A stretch of 64,000 nucleotides of DNA from Cyanodermella asteris (taxonomy: Eukaryota > Ascomycota > Lecanoromycetes > Ostropales > Stictidaceae), in NCBI GenBank assembly GCA_900618795.1, contig UYJD01000009.1, positions 1,123,823 to 1,187,822 of the forward strand. Reading direction: 5' to 3'. A program made the translations under genes and the position numbers. Shown in pieces: positions 1-11,072 of this stretch (its first letter is position 1; each line of letters starts with the position of its first letter). The notes beneath the pieces were generated by a model that made no database searches, was not told the origin of the DNA, and saw only the letters and a program-made list of their open reading frames with translations.

Positions 1-469
1 CGAAAACACCAAACCGGACATGTGGAACGACGGCTGTCATGCGATCAATAACAAGGGTGCCATCTACCGACAGGGCAGAACCCCTGCGAACTTTTCGAGG
101 ACATCCAATGTACAAATAATCAGCTGGCTGTGCTCGGGATGGCGTTCTGCCCCTGTAATCAACGAATGCCGTTACAAGCCCTGCGTCCATATACACATCT
201 GCAGCGCTAGGATATCTACTGGCAAAAGACGGCCACTCCAACGCGGGGCTTGCACATGTAAAGCGGTACCGAGTGTATAGGCCATGGTTTTAAAGTGCGA
301 ATGGACCAGCGTGGGTGCAGGTTAGCTGACATGAGAATTTGATCTTTCTCCATCACTCTTGTGCGAAGCTGCAGGGATTATTGGTTGCATCTGAACACAA
401 TGCGGGTTTCGTTTCGGCCATATCCTGTGAAGCTGACCAATACAATAAAAGCTCCATATATGGATCGGT
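1..469. other. Left edge, no gene supported
   Basis: This is the 3' flank of RRP5 plus the edge of the window. Only short open frames without recognisable domains are present. The left part could be the tail or flank of a gene outside the window, but nothing here shows it. Confidence 0.5.
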
Positions 470-3400
470 CTACTGAGCGTCCTTTCCTTCTGAATGTTTC
501 CTAACCCATTCCTCTGCTTTTGCTTTGACTTTCTCCCTGCTTTTGGCGTCTCCATTCTTCACCTCCCACTGATCCCATCTCTTGTAGAAGTACTTGGCCT
601 GCTTTGGCTTGAGCTTGGGACTACTCGTCGCGCGCTGAAATAGCCTGCGGACGGTGTCTTTGTCGCCTACCCTCATCTCCAAATCCAGATACACATTGTA
701 CAAGTCAGTACGCTTGGGAAAGGTGCTCAACAGGCCTTCGAACATTGTCCTGCCACGCTCCGTCTCGCCATTTTCGCTGCGGAATTCCAAGTGAGCGAAC
801 TTGACAGTGGTGTCGAAGTGGTGGTCTCGGGGTAGCGCCTGCAGCGCCCTCTTGAGTAACTCACGGCCCTGGACTGGTTGCTTCGTTGTGTCGAATAGGA
901 AAGCAGCATAGTTTAGCCAAACAGTCGGATCTGAGGAGAACTTTTTCGTCATGCTTTGAAAGAGCGCGTCAGCCTGCTCGTGCTTGCCGGATTGGATCAA
1001 GTTGCTTGCGAATCGGCTGTGAATCTCTTTGGCGTCGTTGTATTGTTTGGCACGGGCAAATAGAGCTTCAAGGGTCTCTTCGCTGCCGTAGGCACTCTCC
1101 AAGTTCAGGTACGCGGTCCACACATCCAGGGCATCTTGTTCAGTGTCTCGACTCTGGTGGTTCACAGTCTTGATGGCCCGTTCGGCTATCTCGCGAGCTT
1201 TGGCGATATCGTTGAGCTGCAAGTAGTAGCCCATGTAACCAACCCAGAGGTCTGCTCTGTTGGGCTCGCTCATGAGGAGACGCTCAAAGTCAGCGGTCGA
1301 CTGAGGGCCTTCGATGTCCAATTCTGCAGTGCGATCGACTTGAATCTGCGCCTTTCTTCGTCGCTTCTTCTGCACCTCACCGTCTGACTCGCTGTCTGTT
1401 GCGTCGTCTGCTGCGTTCTGTTGCTCCGACCTGCCCGCCCAATCGAAACCTCCCACATTCAAGCCTGTGTCGATGCTTACGCCGCCGCTCGTCGCGAGAC
1501 CCAGGCTGGAGCCTTTCAGTATTGCGCTAGGCTCCTGTAGTGTTTTAGTGATGTCGATACCCTCGCCGTCCGAGTCCAAGTCATCTTCGTCGAATTCGTC
1601 GAAGACGTTGTCATCCTCAGCGTCAGATCCAGCTTCTTCACTGTCATTTCCGAGCACGACACCGTCATCATCGGATTCACCATCGTCGTCTTCGTCGACG
1701 TCCATTGCCTCGACATCTTCAAAATAAGACGCCTTCAGACCAAAGGAGATCTTTCGCTTTGCACCGCTTAGATCGACCTTGAGAACTTTCGCTTTCATGG
1801 CATCGCCCACGCTGTACAGCTTCTTCACATCGGTCACGAGCTCGTCTGCCATCTGGCTTTTGTGAACGAGGCCGCTGACGTTGTGAGAATTGTCCACTGT
1901 GACAAATACACCGTATTCCTCAACGCCTTTCACCTTTCCTGTCACGATCTGGCCAACCTTCAGATCATTAGCGCTCAACGGAGCTCGATAGTTCTTATCC
2001 AAGGCAGACTCCTTCAAGCTCATTTGAACCTTGTTCGCGCTCGTGTCCAGTGCGATAATTCGACCTTTGACGAGCTCATCAATCTCATGCTTCGATTGCC
2101 AATCAACAAGGAAAGTGTCCGAGAGCTCGCGAACGGGAACGAATGCTGTTACTTTGGTACTCAAAGCCACGAAGACACCCTTGTCAGACACATTCTTGAC
2201 GAACCCGCGGACGATCTGGCCTAGCTCGAGCTCGTTGATGCTTTTGAAATCGCGATCAGCGACGGTCAATGTCGAACTCAAGACCTTGGATGGCCTCATA
2301 GATAGGGTGACTCTCTTGTTAGAAATGTCGACTGCAGAAATGTGGACTCTCACAATTGAGCCCTTTTCATACTTGGTAGGGTCTGCTTTGGAATAGTCAT
2401 CAGCCAGCTCGACTAGGTTGACCGGTCCGGACACCTTCTCACTGAGCTGAACCATGACCTGGCGCTCGGAAACACGGGTCACTTCGGCCTGAAGAACCAT
2501 ACCCACCGAAACGTCTGAAAGAGACTGAATCTCATTGGTGGCACTTCGTGCAGACAAATCTAATCGATGTCGTGCAGCATCAATGTTTGTGACGCGGGCG
2601 CGAATCGCAGCACCGATTTGGAAGCTCTCGTCGAGTTTCTTGAGCGAAGACACGTTGTCAGAGGCATCTCGGGCCTTGATCCGCCCCCGTATGTTTGGTG
2701 TGATATTGACCCACAAGCTGTCGCTCTCGATGTTATTCACGAAGCAGACGTACTCCTTCCCTTTCTGAACATCCTCGAAGGTCATGTTGGTGAGATTTTT
2801 GCTGGCTAAATCTGATGGCTTGGCAGTGAGCTCGAGTACTTGAGCTTTACCCTTGTGCGTGAGAGGCAGGAATCGATGGTTCCGAGAATCGTGCGTACCA
2901 AGTACGCGAATGGGCAGTTCCTGTCCGACAGTGAATGAATGCAGAGGATGCTTGTGGTCTTTGATCTTGTTCCAAGCATCGAAGACTTGAGAGACGTCGA
3001 TGCGGCCTTGACAATTATCCGCGAGGACAACGTTCAACTGGGTCTCTTTGATGGACTGGATCTTAGCCCTCGTTTTCGTGCCGATTTGGAAATCAGTGAT
3101 CGACTTAGAGAGGCCATCCACTGCATTGATCAACGATTCGCCTTGCAAACTCGTTGGTCCAGACTTATTCTCGTGGTCCTTTGCCACTTCAACATCTTTC
3201 TGTGAAAGAACAAATCGCTCTTTGGCAGAATCAATAGAAGAGACCTTGGCAGTAATGGTAGCGCCGTTTCGCAAGCCAAAGTTCGGCAGGGATGCCTTAT
3301 CGTCTGCGATTGAACCAGCAGGCAACAGCCCTGTCAGGCCTTGTGAGAAGTTCACAAAGATAGCGGTCTTCGTAATGCTGCCTACAAAGCCGACGACTTC

Positions 3401-5866
3401 CTCGCCGATGTCGATATCCTCAAGTTTGCTTGGCAACTTGCCGGCTTTTGAAGCCTGCAGCAAGGCAGGCTTGAGGCTAAGCTGCACAATTTGGTGGCTT
3501 TGAGTCTTCCTCAAAACAAGCAGGTCTCTGAGTGACTGACCAACCCGAATCTTCTTCGCAAGATTGGCACATTTACTGGCAGATCCATCTGCTAAATGCT
3601 CTACTGAAAGGGTGCCCTTCAGGCCAGAGTCTTCAAGCTCGACGACCAGTTGATCCTGGGATTTCTCGGAGACAGTTCCAGCAACTAAGCTGCCAACCTT
3701 GAGCTTCTCAAATGCTGCGCGCTGCTCTGGCCCGGAAGCAGCTATATCCCGACAGGACACAATCATCTGCCCTTCCTCGGGCTGGATCTTCAGCGGATGA
3801 GTGGTCACAACCTGTCCGACCTTGAAGTGCAGCTGAGGATCTTTGACAAACGACTCACTCATTTCTGAGGCCGGGAGAAAGGCCTTGATACCGGCGTAGT
3901 ATGCGACGACAGCTCCACTTGTGGTGACCTTGGTAATAACACCTGGCGATTGATCACCAGGTTTTGGGTCGGTGTATGATCTCCACACTGGGACGTCGCT
4001 GTTGACAAGTGATTTTTTGCAAGTTAATAATATGCGCTTGCTCGGAATATCAACGTTCAGAACGCGGGCAGAAAGTTTGGTGCCAACTTTGAACTTGTGT
4101 TCCGGGTTCTTCAGGCGTACATCGGACAAGTGGAGCTCAGATACCATGCCAGTAATACCCTCGGCCAACTTGAGTATAACGAAAAATTGTCCTGACGCGC
4201 CAACAGAAGCCTTCTCGACGATACCGTTCACGACGCCGCCGATCTCAACGTCTTGTCTCCGTAGGAAGGGGGTCTCCAATATGCTATTTTGCAGGGAAAC
4301 GATATACTGCCCATCGATTGCATTGAAGTCCCTAACTCTTGCCCGATGGGTTGTTCCGATTTTGTACGGCCCGGACTCTGCTGAGATGGTGGCGACTTTC
4401 TCGTCCGATAGCTGCGATATATGCGCAAAGCCATAGACGCCTTGTACGCCAACGTCAAGTACCAAGCCAGCCTTGGGCTCCACAGCGAGCACCTTTGCTG
4501 CCTCCACGAATGAAGAGATGGGCAAGACTGCTGCGGGTGCCTGGTCAGACTTTTTCGGTTTCTGGGCAGTCAATGTTAGAAGATGTGGTAATATTGAAAC
4601 TCCGAGTTTCTTGCTGCTTGATGTTGGAAATGTGCAGATCACTCTCGCCTTCACTTGACTACCAACAGGATGTCTCTTGGATAACGGCTTTTGCTCCAGT
4701 TCGCGCCCAGAGTGGATCCAGTCTGCGGTAACATCCAGCATCCCCATGACCTTTCCGGTCAAGCCTGTTTCATTGACCTCCGAAACAAGTACGTCCACAG
4801 CGCAACCAGGCAAGAATGTGTCGACTGATGGGGCACTGGCTAGGAACCCGCCCTTCTTCAGATTTCCTAGCTTCTCTGTGTTCGCAGTAAGCTTTACAGT
4901 CTTGCCATTGGGGCTTATTCCAAGTATAAGACACAGCATGACCATGCCGGGTTTGACGTCAGATATTTTAGTGCCTGTGGGAATTTCTCGAGAAGAGATG
5001 AAGCCCCTGACGCCGGTCTCTTCCCTACCCAAGTTCATGATAAGACCATGATCTTCAACACTGTCGACAGAAGCTTGTACGACATTGTCAATGATCAGGT
5101 CAGCCACTGAGAGTTCACCATTGACCTGGTCGGGCATGGCAGAGAGGGCGATGTGCCGTTTCTTGGCCTCTTTCCCCCCTTCGCCTTCACCTCCCAGCGA
5201 GATGACGCAGACCCTGATGTATTGTCCGAGGGTCAGATAATCCTCCAGACGCAGGTCCTCGGCGGTCTCAGTATCTTCATCCTCCTCTTCCGCTACAAGC
5301 GCCTCGATTGCTTCCGTGACTTTGGCGGAGATTGAGGTCAAAGGTAGGTATCCAACCAGGTTATTGGGAAGGCTGACTGTAACATCGTGTCTATTAATGC
5401 TAGAAACCTGACCAAGAATGATGCTGCCAGGAGCGATGCGTTTGTAGCTCAGCCCCTCGATGCGAAGTACGGTGTCTTCGTCCTTGGTGGACTCAACAGC
5501 CGCCTTTCTTTTCTTGTCCCTGCTCTTTGATTTCCGTTCCTTGGCTGACTTGCCTTTCGTGGCAGGTTGCTCGTCTATAAGCTCGTTCTCGTCATCGCTG
5601 GAGTCGAATGTAGTTGAAACCTTTTTGCCCGTGCTCTGTTCAAACAGCACATCCTGCTTAGCCTTAATCTGGATCTGTCGTTGCTCGAGGGGCGTCAGAA
5701 CATTGGCGCCTCCTCGGGGAAAAGCCTCCTCCTCATTGCGCAACAGTGATGCCGCCGGCGCAGGTCGTTGCTTGTCGTTTGTCTTGTCCTTTTGCTTGTC
5801 GGATCTCTGCTTCTTCTCGGGTCGCTGCTCCACCGGCGCATCGGCACGCCTCTTTGAGACAGCCAT
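470..5866 (-). CDS. RRP5: rRNA biogenesis protein RRP5
   Basis: Large nucleolar factor of 1798 aa in one exon. In the known family it binds pre-rRNA and is needed for both 18S and 5.8S/25S processing within the 90S pre-ribosome. A lysine-rich, charged N-terminus (about 1-135) is followed by a long tandem array of S1 RNA-binding domains; I count about 13, from roughly residue 147 to 1370. An acidic linker rich in Asp, Glu and Ser lies at about 1375-1435. The C-terminal 280 residues form HAT/TPR-type helical repeats, starting near the ADLWVGYMGYYLQL stretch. This order (basic tail, S1 array, acidic linker, HAT repeats) and the length match fungal RRP5. The ATG at 5866 opens a Lys/Arg-rich tail typical of nucleolar proteins. 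The gene is intact. Confidence 0.96.
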   Translation of the reverse strand: MAVSKRRADAPVEQRPEKKQRSDKQKDKTNDKQRPAPAASLLRNEEEAFPRGGANVLTPLEQRQIQIKAKQDVLFEQSTGKKVSTTFDSSDDENELIDEQPATKGKSAKERKSKSRDKKRKAAVESTKDEDTVLRIEGLSYKRIAPGSIILGQVSSINRHDVTVSLPNNLVGYLPLTSISAKVTEAIEALVAEEEDEDTETAEDLRLEDYLTLGQYIRVCVISLGGEGEGGKEAKKRHIALSAMPDQVNGELSVADLIIDNVVQASVDSVEDHGLIMNLGREETGVRGFISSREIPTGTKISDVKPGMVMLCLILGISPNGKTVKLTANTEKLGNLKKGGFLASAPSVDTFLPGCAVDVLVSEVNETGLTGKVMGMLDVTADWIHSGRELEQKPLSKRHPVGSQVKARVICTFPTSSSKKLGVSILPHLLTLTAQKPKKSDQAPAAVLPISSFVEAAKVLAVEPKAGLVLDVGVQGVYGFAHISQLSDEKVATISAESGPYKIGTTHRARVRDFNAIDGQYIVSLQNSILETPFLRRQDVEIGGVVNGIVEKASVGASGQFFVILKLAEGITGMVSELHLSDVRLKNPEHKFKVGTKLSARVLNVDIPSKRILLTCKKSLVNSDVPVWRSYTDPKPGDQSPGVITKVTTSGAVVAYYAGIKAFLPASEMSESFVKDPQLHFKVGQVVTTHPLKIQPEEGQMIVSCRDIAASGPEQRAAFEKLKVGSLVAGTVSEKSQDQLVVELEDSGLKGTLSVEHLADGSASKCANLAKKIRVGQSLRDLLVLRKTQSHQIVQLSLKPALLQASKAGKLPSKLEDIDIGEEVVGFVGSITKTAIFVNFSQGLTGLLPAGSIADDKASLPNFGLRNGATITAKVSSIDSAKERFVLSQKDVEVAKDHENKSGPTSLQGESLINAVDGLSKSITDFQIGTKTRAKIQSIKETQLNVVLADNCQGRIDVSQVFDAWNKIKDHKHPLHSFTVGQELPIRVLGTHDSRNHRFLPLTHKGKAQVLELTAKPSDLASKNLTNMTFEDVQKGKEYVCFVNNIESDSLWVNITPNIRGRIKARDASDNVSSLKKLDESFQIGAAIRARVTNIDAARHRLDLSARSATNEIQSLSDVSVGMVLQAEVTRVSERQVMVQLSEKVSGPVNLVELADDYSKADPTKYEKGSIVRVHISAVDISNKRVTLSMRPSKVLSSTLTVADRDFKSINELELGQIVRGFVKNVSDKGVFVALSTKVTAFVPVRELSDTFLVDWQSKHEIDELVKGRIIALDTSANKVQMSLKESALDKNYRAPLSANDLKVGQIVTGKVKGVEEYGVFVTVDNSHNVSGLVHKSQMADELVTDVKKLYSVGDAMKAKVLKVDLSGAKRKISFGLKASYFEDVEAMDVDEDDDGESDDDGVVLGNDSEEAGSDAEDDNVFDEFDEDDLDSDGEGIDITKTLQEPSAILKGSSLGLATSGGVSIDTGLNVGGFDWAGRSEQQNAADDATDSESDGEVQKKRRRKAQIQVDRTAELDIEGPQSTADFERLLMSEPNRADLWVGYMGYYLQLNDIAKAREIAERAIKTVNHQSRDTEQDALDVWTAYLNLESAYGSEETLEALFARAKQYNDAKEIHSRFASNLIQSGKHEQADALFQSMTKKFSSDPTVWLNYAAFLFDTTKQPVQGRELLKRALQALPRDHHFDTTVKFAHLEFRSENGETERGRTMFEGLLSTFPKRTDLYNVYLDLEMRVGDKDTVRRLFQRATSSPKLKPKQAKYFYKRWDQWEVKNGDAKSREKVKAKAEEWVRKHSEGKDAQ

Positions 5867-6915
5867 GGTCGTTGACTTGGCGATCGGCAGGTAGCGAGCG
5901 CAAGCAGGATGCCAGGGAAGTATTTTCTATGGCAAAACGTGCGCACACATTCGCCTGACCTGGGCTTGCGACTCGAGAATATTTTTGCAGAGTGCGGAGT
6001 TGACGCCGGGACGACTCGGCCCACAATTCAGCCATTGGCCTTCCCTGGCCGAAGTTTACAAACCGAAACATCATCTGAGCAGTCGATCCATTCTACGAAA
6101 GGGTTCGTTGAACTTTACAGGCACCCTCCACCGGTCACTGCATCTCCGGTGACCAGGAAGTACATTTCGATATGATCTGACATCGCGGTCCAGGGCAGGC
6201 CAACAGAAGTCTATGCGGAGGCGCTTGGTCGTTCACATAGCCAATTCCAGCTAAAATAGCTATAGCCATGGCGCATGATTCACAGAAGCAGCTCTGAAGG
6301 GTAGCGGAAGGTATGTGTGCACTTGAATCTATGGTCTCAGCCTATCGTCAACACCTCGCTTTGTCGGTGGTGCGAGTGACAAAGCTTGCACTTCGCTACT
6401 TCGCTGTACTTGAGCGTATACAGAAACGTTTGTTCCGTAAATGCGACGTCGTCGCGCCTTACCCAAGCATTACGAGACGGCCGAAGGTTGAGGAACACGA
6501 AGGTATGCTAACGCACCAGGTTTTGAGGTTGTGGGTTTCGGGGCCGAAACCAAACGTGTCACTCGTGTGCGACCAGGCACTGCAACCAGCTCAGAGCCCC
6601 AGACCGTGGTTCGTTCCTTCACTCCACGCTTGCCCGAGTTCGCTCAGCTGAGGAGCCTCATATTTCTAAGGACGGCCCGAGGAACGACCGAGCCGCAACA
6701 CCGCCCAGGGTCATGCTCTCATACAGTTCAAGCGTCATGGCAGGCGTTGGAAGGCAGACGTGCGGGCCGGAGTATATAAAGCACCATATGATTTCCCACA
6801 TTCGCCAAGCTGGCCCATCAACTAGACCGACAAAGTTCAAAGAACAGACAAGCATACATCACAGATATCTAACTCTTGTTTCACTGAATTCCCTCATCTT
6901 ATATCTGCGACAAAC
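5867..6915. promoter_or_regulatory. Divergent intergenic region, RRP5 / esterase
   Basis: This 1.05 kb lies between the starts of two divergently transcribed genes. A good TATA box (tatataaa, 6773-6780) sits 136 bp upstream of the esterase ATG at 6916. I see no comparable TATA element close to the RRP5 start, as is common for ribosome-biogenesis genes. No coding region is supported. Confidence 0.6.
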
Positions 6916-7842
6916 ATGTCGGCTTCAGCTACCTTCACCTACAAGACCGATGCCTCCGCCGGCGACATTCCCGCCATCGTGCATTATATGCCAGCCGACG
7001 CAGGCAACCCGACGCGTCGTCCACTTGTTCTCATAATCCACGGTGGCGGCTACGTCGGTTGTGGTGCCTTCATCATCCCACGTCCTCAAATTGACGCTCT
7101 GCTCGACCTCGGCTTCGTTGTCGTCACACCAGAATATCGTCTCTGCCCTCAAGTATCGGTGCTGGAGGGTCCTCTGACCGACGTCCGTGAAGCTCTGGTC
7201 TGGGCTCGTACTCAACTGCCATCCCTTCTTCATACTACGGCCAACGTCAGTGTTGACGGGAGCCGCATCGCTGCCATGGGCCATTCCGCCGGTGGCAACC
7301 TTGCACTGATGCTCGGTGGAGAGGTGCAACCCCCGACGGCCATTCTCAACATCTACGCGCCATTGTATCTTGATCGCGAATTCCATCACCAGCCATTGCA
7401 GGCTTTTGCCCAGATGCCAGAAACCACGAAGGAGTTTCGAGATAAGATCTACGAGGGGCCTGTACCGTACTCTGCGCCCCCGATGATTACGCGTGAGGGC
7501 AAGCCAGAGGGCTCGCCGAGGAGTGCTTGGCTGATACAGGCGCTGAGAGACGGAACGCAGACTGCGGAGACTGTGAAGGACGGCAATTACGCTGCCGTGG
7601 ACGCGACACGGCAGTTCAAAGTAGGCTTCCCTCCGACGGCGATCGTTCATGGAACGAAGGACCCCTTTGCGCCGTACGAGTTCGCTGTCGAGGCGGCAGA
7701 ATCGCTGAAGGCTCTCGGCGTGACTACTGAACTGATCACCGTGCCGGATCAGAGCCACATGTTCGACATGCCAATCTCTCGGGATGACCACCTTTTCCGA
7801 TATGTGCAGCAAGGCCTCGACTTCCTGGCCAAGAACGTCTGA
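6916..7842 (+). CDS. Alpha/beta hydrolase, HSL-type esterase
   Basis: Single-exon protein of 308 aa with the hormone-sensitive-lipase (alpha/beta hydrolase_3) layout. The oxyanion-hole motif HGGG is at residues 42-45, the nucleophile elbow GHSAGG has Ser124, and the likely acid and base are Asp249 (HGTKDP) and His281 (DQSHMF). All catalytic residues are therefore present. No signal peptide is visible, so a cytosolic enzyme acting on small esters or lactones is likely; the substrate cannot be read from sequence. The ATG at 6916 lies 136 bp after a TATA box, which suggests inducible expression. It ends 150 bp before the 3' end of the convergent EamA transporter. A long open frame runs antisense across it but looks like a codon-use shadow. 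Confidence 0.92.
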   Translation: MSASATFTYKTDASAGDIPAIVHYMPADAGNPTRRPLVLIIHGGGYVGCGAFIIPRPQIDALLDLGFVVVTPEYRLCPQVSVLEGPLTDVREALVWARTQLPSLLHTTANVSVDGSRIAAMGHSAGGNLALMLGGEVQPPTAILNIYAPLYLDREFHHQPLQAFAQMPETTKEFRDKIYEGPVPYSAPPMITREGKPEGSPRSAWLIQALRDGTQTAETVKDGNYAAVDATRQFKVGFPPTAIVHGTKDPFAPYEFAVEAAESLKALGVTTELITVPDQSHMFDMPISRDDHLFRYVQQGLDFLAKNV

Positions 7843-7993
7843 AAAGCTGTGAAAGCGTCGCTGAGCCCTAAAGTTGTCAGGACACATGCAGCGTACATGT
7901 ATGAATGAATTTATAGAAAAGAATAAATCTGCGAGTATAACACAGAGGGTATCCAGCTTCCAGTTACTGTAATGTGAAACAGACCCGAAGATA

Positions 7994-9478
7994 TCAATTC
8001 CGAGATGATCTTATAGCTCCTGCCTCTACCCTGCCCTCCTCTTGTTCATCTTCCGGCGGCGAGACAAACATCTGCGGCGAAGACGCCGACATGATATCCT
8101 GGTCCGCCTGCTGAGCCTCGCGCTTGCTCTCCTGATTGACAATCAGGAAGCTGACTGCCACAACTATAGATCCCAACCAGTATATGAGACTCGAATTCTG
8201 ACCATTGATAATCATTTGTCCCAACAATGACATCGGAATCGCCAAACTCAAGCCCACCGTGATGACTAATGGACTGGTCAACAACATCGAGTACGTCCAG
8301 CTCACATCTGAGATGAGACTGATGAATCCGTTTGCGACGATGACCAACCAGATCATTCCACTTGGCGGCGCCTCAAACGTTTCGATCCCTGTCCAGTGCA
8401 TTACGAACATGAGTGGCCAGAGGAGTAGCAAGTCCCACATGCCGATGAACCCAAAGAAGACAAAGACGTCCATGCGGTTTTCGTCAACTACCCGCTTCTT
8501 CAGCAGGATCGTATAAAGGCCATATCCGGCTGCGCCCGCGAGCGCAAGGACATCCCCAATCGCCATTTCCGAGTTTGATTTCTCCGGAAACGAGCCGCGG
8601 TTTTCGTCTGACTTGCCGGACAGATCGACCTGCGATATCGGGCCAACACCAGCAAGACAGACGAGAACGCTGAGGAGTTTTCGATACGTAAAACGCTCTG
8701 CACCGAGGCAGGCGCCAAATGTAAGGGTAAAGACGCTGCTGGTCGACCCGATGACGGTGGAGCTAGCAACGGTCGTGTATTGCAAGCAAGCGGAAACAAA
8801 GTAGTTCGACGCAAACCAGATCATGCAAAACTCGAGCGACAGTCTCGCCGTTGCGTACATGCTTAGCTTGTCCGCGTCCTTGGCGAAACCGTGCGTACCC
8901 AGGACCATCGATTCGTCCAATATGAGTGACTCCGCCGGCGACTGACGCGAAATTCCCGCGATAGTGTCCTCATCGTCGTCATCGTCGTCGTCGTTCGGCT
9001 TAGTAGTCCGCCTGCCTTGGGTAGTCGCAACGGGCGAATAAATTGGAGCTCCGGCACGGTGCCTGCTCCACGAAGCCCAGTTTATCTTTCCCTGCAAAGC
9101 CCGTCGCGTGAGCGGCCCCACGAGAAAGAAGCTGAGCATGCCGACGTTCAGCCAAGTGACAAAGAACGGCTTCGAATAAGTGTCATCCGCGAAAATGGAC
9201 GAAGCCAGAAAGTTGCTGGCCGTCCACATGGAAATGGTGAGCAGCATCAAGCACAAGCCGAACGTCCTCCGGCCCAACCCGAGCCTCGTTCGCTTAGTCG
9301 ACATGCTGTTGATGGATAAATTCGTCCCCGTGCCGGATCTTCGGTGAAGGGTGCTTCGGCCAGCCTGAAATGACCCATTGCTCGGCGGTGCGAGTGGCGT
9401 GTGCTCCTCGAGTTCGTCCTCGAATTCGTTCGGATCGCGCAGCTCGTGGCGGCCGCTTTGCAAACTATGCGTGTCCAT
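7994..9478 (-). CDS. EamA/DMT-family transporter, Thi74/SLC35F5-like
   Basis: Multi-pass membrane protein of about 494 aa from the ATG at 9478; codons upstream of that only offer a TTG. A long, polar N-terminal cytosolic tail (about 1-75) precedes the first membrane helix. A loop with a run of Asp residues and a dileucine-like LILDES lies between the early helices, and the remaining helices form the paired EamA-like bundles. Sequence flow matches the fungal vacuolar/solute transporter group that includes yeast YML018C and THI74 and animal SLC35F5. The exported compound is not evident. The poly-Asp stretch is encoded by a GTC/ATC-rich microsatellite near 8968-8995 and may vary in length between strains. 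The C-terminus is acidic and cytosolic. Confidence 0.85.
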   Translation of the reverse strand: MDTHSLQSGRHELRDPNEFEDELEEHTPLAPPSNGSFQAGRSTLHRRSGTGTNLSINSMSTKRTRLGLGRRTFGLCLMLLTISMWTASNFLASSIFADDTYSKPFFVTWLNVGMLSFFLVGPLTRRALQGKINWASWSRHRAGAPIYSPVATTQGRRTTKPNDDDDDDDEDTIAGISRQSPAESLILDESMVLGTHGFAKDADKLSMYATARLSLEFCMIWFASNYFVSACLQYTTVASSTVIGSTSSVFTLTFGACLGAERFTYRKLLSVLVCLAGVGPISQVDLSGKSDENRGSFPEKSNSEMAIGDVLALAGAAGYGLYTILLKKRVVDENRMDVFVFFGFIGMWDLLLLWPLMFVMHWTGIETFEAPPSGMIWLVIVANGFISLISDVSWTYSMLLTSPLVITVGLSLAIPMSLLGQMIINGQNSSLIYWLGSIVVAVSFLIVNQESKREAQQADQDIMSASSPQMFVSPPEDEQEEGRVEAGAIRSSRN

Positions 9479-10352
9479 GGTAGTAATGCACAATGACCGG
9501 CTCAGGCTCAGAGCCCGACTTGGTTGTGGATGCTTGGTTCGCGCTCAATCAGTCGAGCGCCGTCGGACGGGCCCAAAGGTACTGGATGGGGCAGTGCATG
9601 AAACCAAGTTGATCGCGCAGGGTCTATCTGTGGCCTGTGAAATATAGGTTGGAACATGTTTAGCCACGCAGCTAGGAGGGTGAAGCAAGAGGTGAAGCTC
9701 GTGGCTAAGTCATATAGTTGTCGGCGGTATATATTGGGAGTGGAAGTGGTGTGTTCAAGGCGGTTGGCACGAGGAGGCAGAGTCGTAGGTGGCATCAGCC
9801 GAGTATGTCAGCCGCAAGGACGCACACCTGTTACGATCTGTGCCCGGAGGACGCCAAAGTACTTGCATAGACGCAATGCCACCACCTGTCTCGAACAGAT
9901 CCCTACTTCGTGAAATCTACATGCGCATACGCCAATGCCAACGGTCTCTGCGTTGTATGTTATGGCATCTTTAGAGCGATCACTATCAATATAAGCGCGC
10001 GGAAATGCCAGCCGTTCCGGCTGTCTCGGGCTTCTCAGGTGTAGGGCACGCCCTGAAGAGCACCTATCTCACTGCAGATTTTCGAGTTGAGAGCTTCAAG
10101 TCTATCAGTCCGAATGTCCGAGTGTGATGCATGATGATATGGATGATATGTACATATTCCAGCAAGATCGAAGACTACGAACGGCGCTCGACGCCGACTG
10201 ATTCACCGCAGGGACCGTTCACACGGCGACCTCACTCGTGCTGTGTCGTTTCCTTGGCTCTGAACCTCATACGCCAAACACCAAACATGCAGAATCTTAT
10301 CATTAGTAACTTCAGAGAGCGACAGTCTGTCGAAGCCTCCGTCAGACGTCCT
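9479..10352. other. Intergenic, EamA 5' side / YPT7 3' side
   Basis: It holds the presumed promoter of the leftward EamA gene. A TATA-like tatatat at 9728-9734, read on the minus strand, sits about 250 bp upstream of its ATG. The rest is the 3' flank of YPT7. Short open frames here have no domain support. Confidence 0.4.
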
Positions 10353-11072
10353 TCAGCACGCACAGCCTTGGTTCTTGTCGTGAATATTAATGTCTATCGG
10401 ATCGTCATATCCGCCAGTAAACTCCTCAGATTCTTCTTGCTGAAGTGCGTTGCGTGCGATGACTGATGGTGTTAGCGTATGGTCATGAGGAGCTTTACGG
10501 TCCAACGTTACCCTCGAATGCTTGCTCAACATTTACCGCCTCTTTCGCACTCGTTTCGAAATATGGAATTCCTCCTTTTGACTGGCAGAAGGCCATTGCC
10601 CGTTTAGACGAGATCGCTCTCTTACTCTCCTCCTGGTCGATCTTGTTGCCAAGCACCACGAACGGGAAGCTTTCCGGATCTCTCGGACTGGCCTGGATGA
10701 GGAACTCGTCCCGCCAGCTATCCAGAGTGTCGAAGCTCTTGGAGTTGTTGACATCGTAGACCAGCACGCAGCAGTCGGCGCCACGGTAGAAGGCGACGCC
10801 TAATGACTGAAATCGCTCCTGACCGGCAGTGTCCCAGAGCTGCATCGTTACAAGTCGATCGTCCACCAGCACTTCTTTCGTAAGGAAGTCGGCCCCGATT
10901 GTAGCTTTGTAGCTGGCGCTGAACTTCTTGTTGACATATTGATTCATCAGGGAGGTCTTCCCCACACCGCTATCGCCGAGGATGATGACCTGTGGGTTGT
11001 TAGCGAGGGCGGTGGCGACCTCGAGACGGCGTCCTGGGGTACCTTGAGAAGGATCTTGTTTCGCGAACCCAT
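10353..11072 (-). CDS. YPT7: Rab7-type GTPase Ypt7
   Basis: Three exons: 11043-11072, 10512-10989 and 10353-10462, giving 205 aa. The first exon codes only ten residues ([10 protein letters not shown]) and joins exactly onto [12 protein letters not shown], the P-loop with Lys21. Further signatures are Thr40 in switch I (KATIGADF), DTAGQ with Gln67, the guanine-specificity motif NKID, and ETSAK. The third exon restores the hypervariable tail and the double-geranylgeranylation end CAC. Introns are 53 and 49 nt with GT..AG ends; the second has GCTAAC near its acceptor. In the family Ypt7 sits on late endosomes and vacuoles and, with HOPS, drives vacuole and autophagosome fusion. It is head-to-head with ATG16. 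Confidence 0.96.

Noticed and set aside
6925-7887. 320-codon open frame antisense to the esterase gene
   Set aside because: It lies fully opposite a well-supported enzyme, has no domain, and its residues follow from the codon usage of the sense gene.
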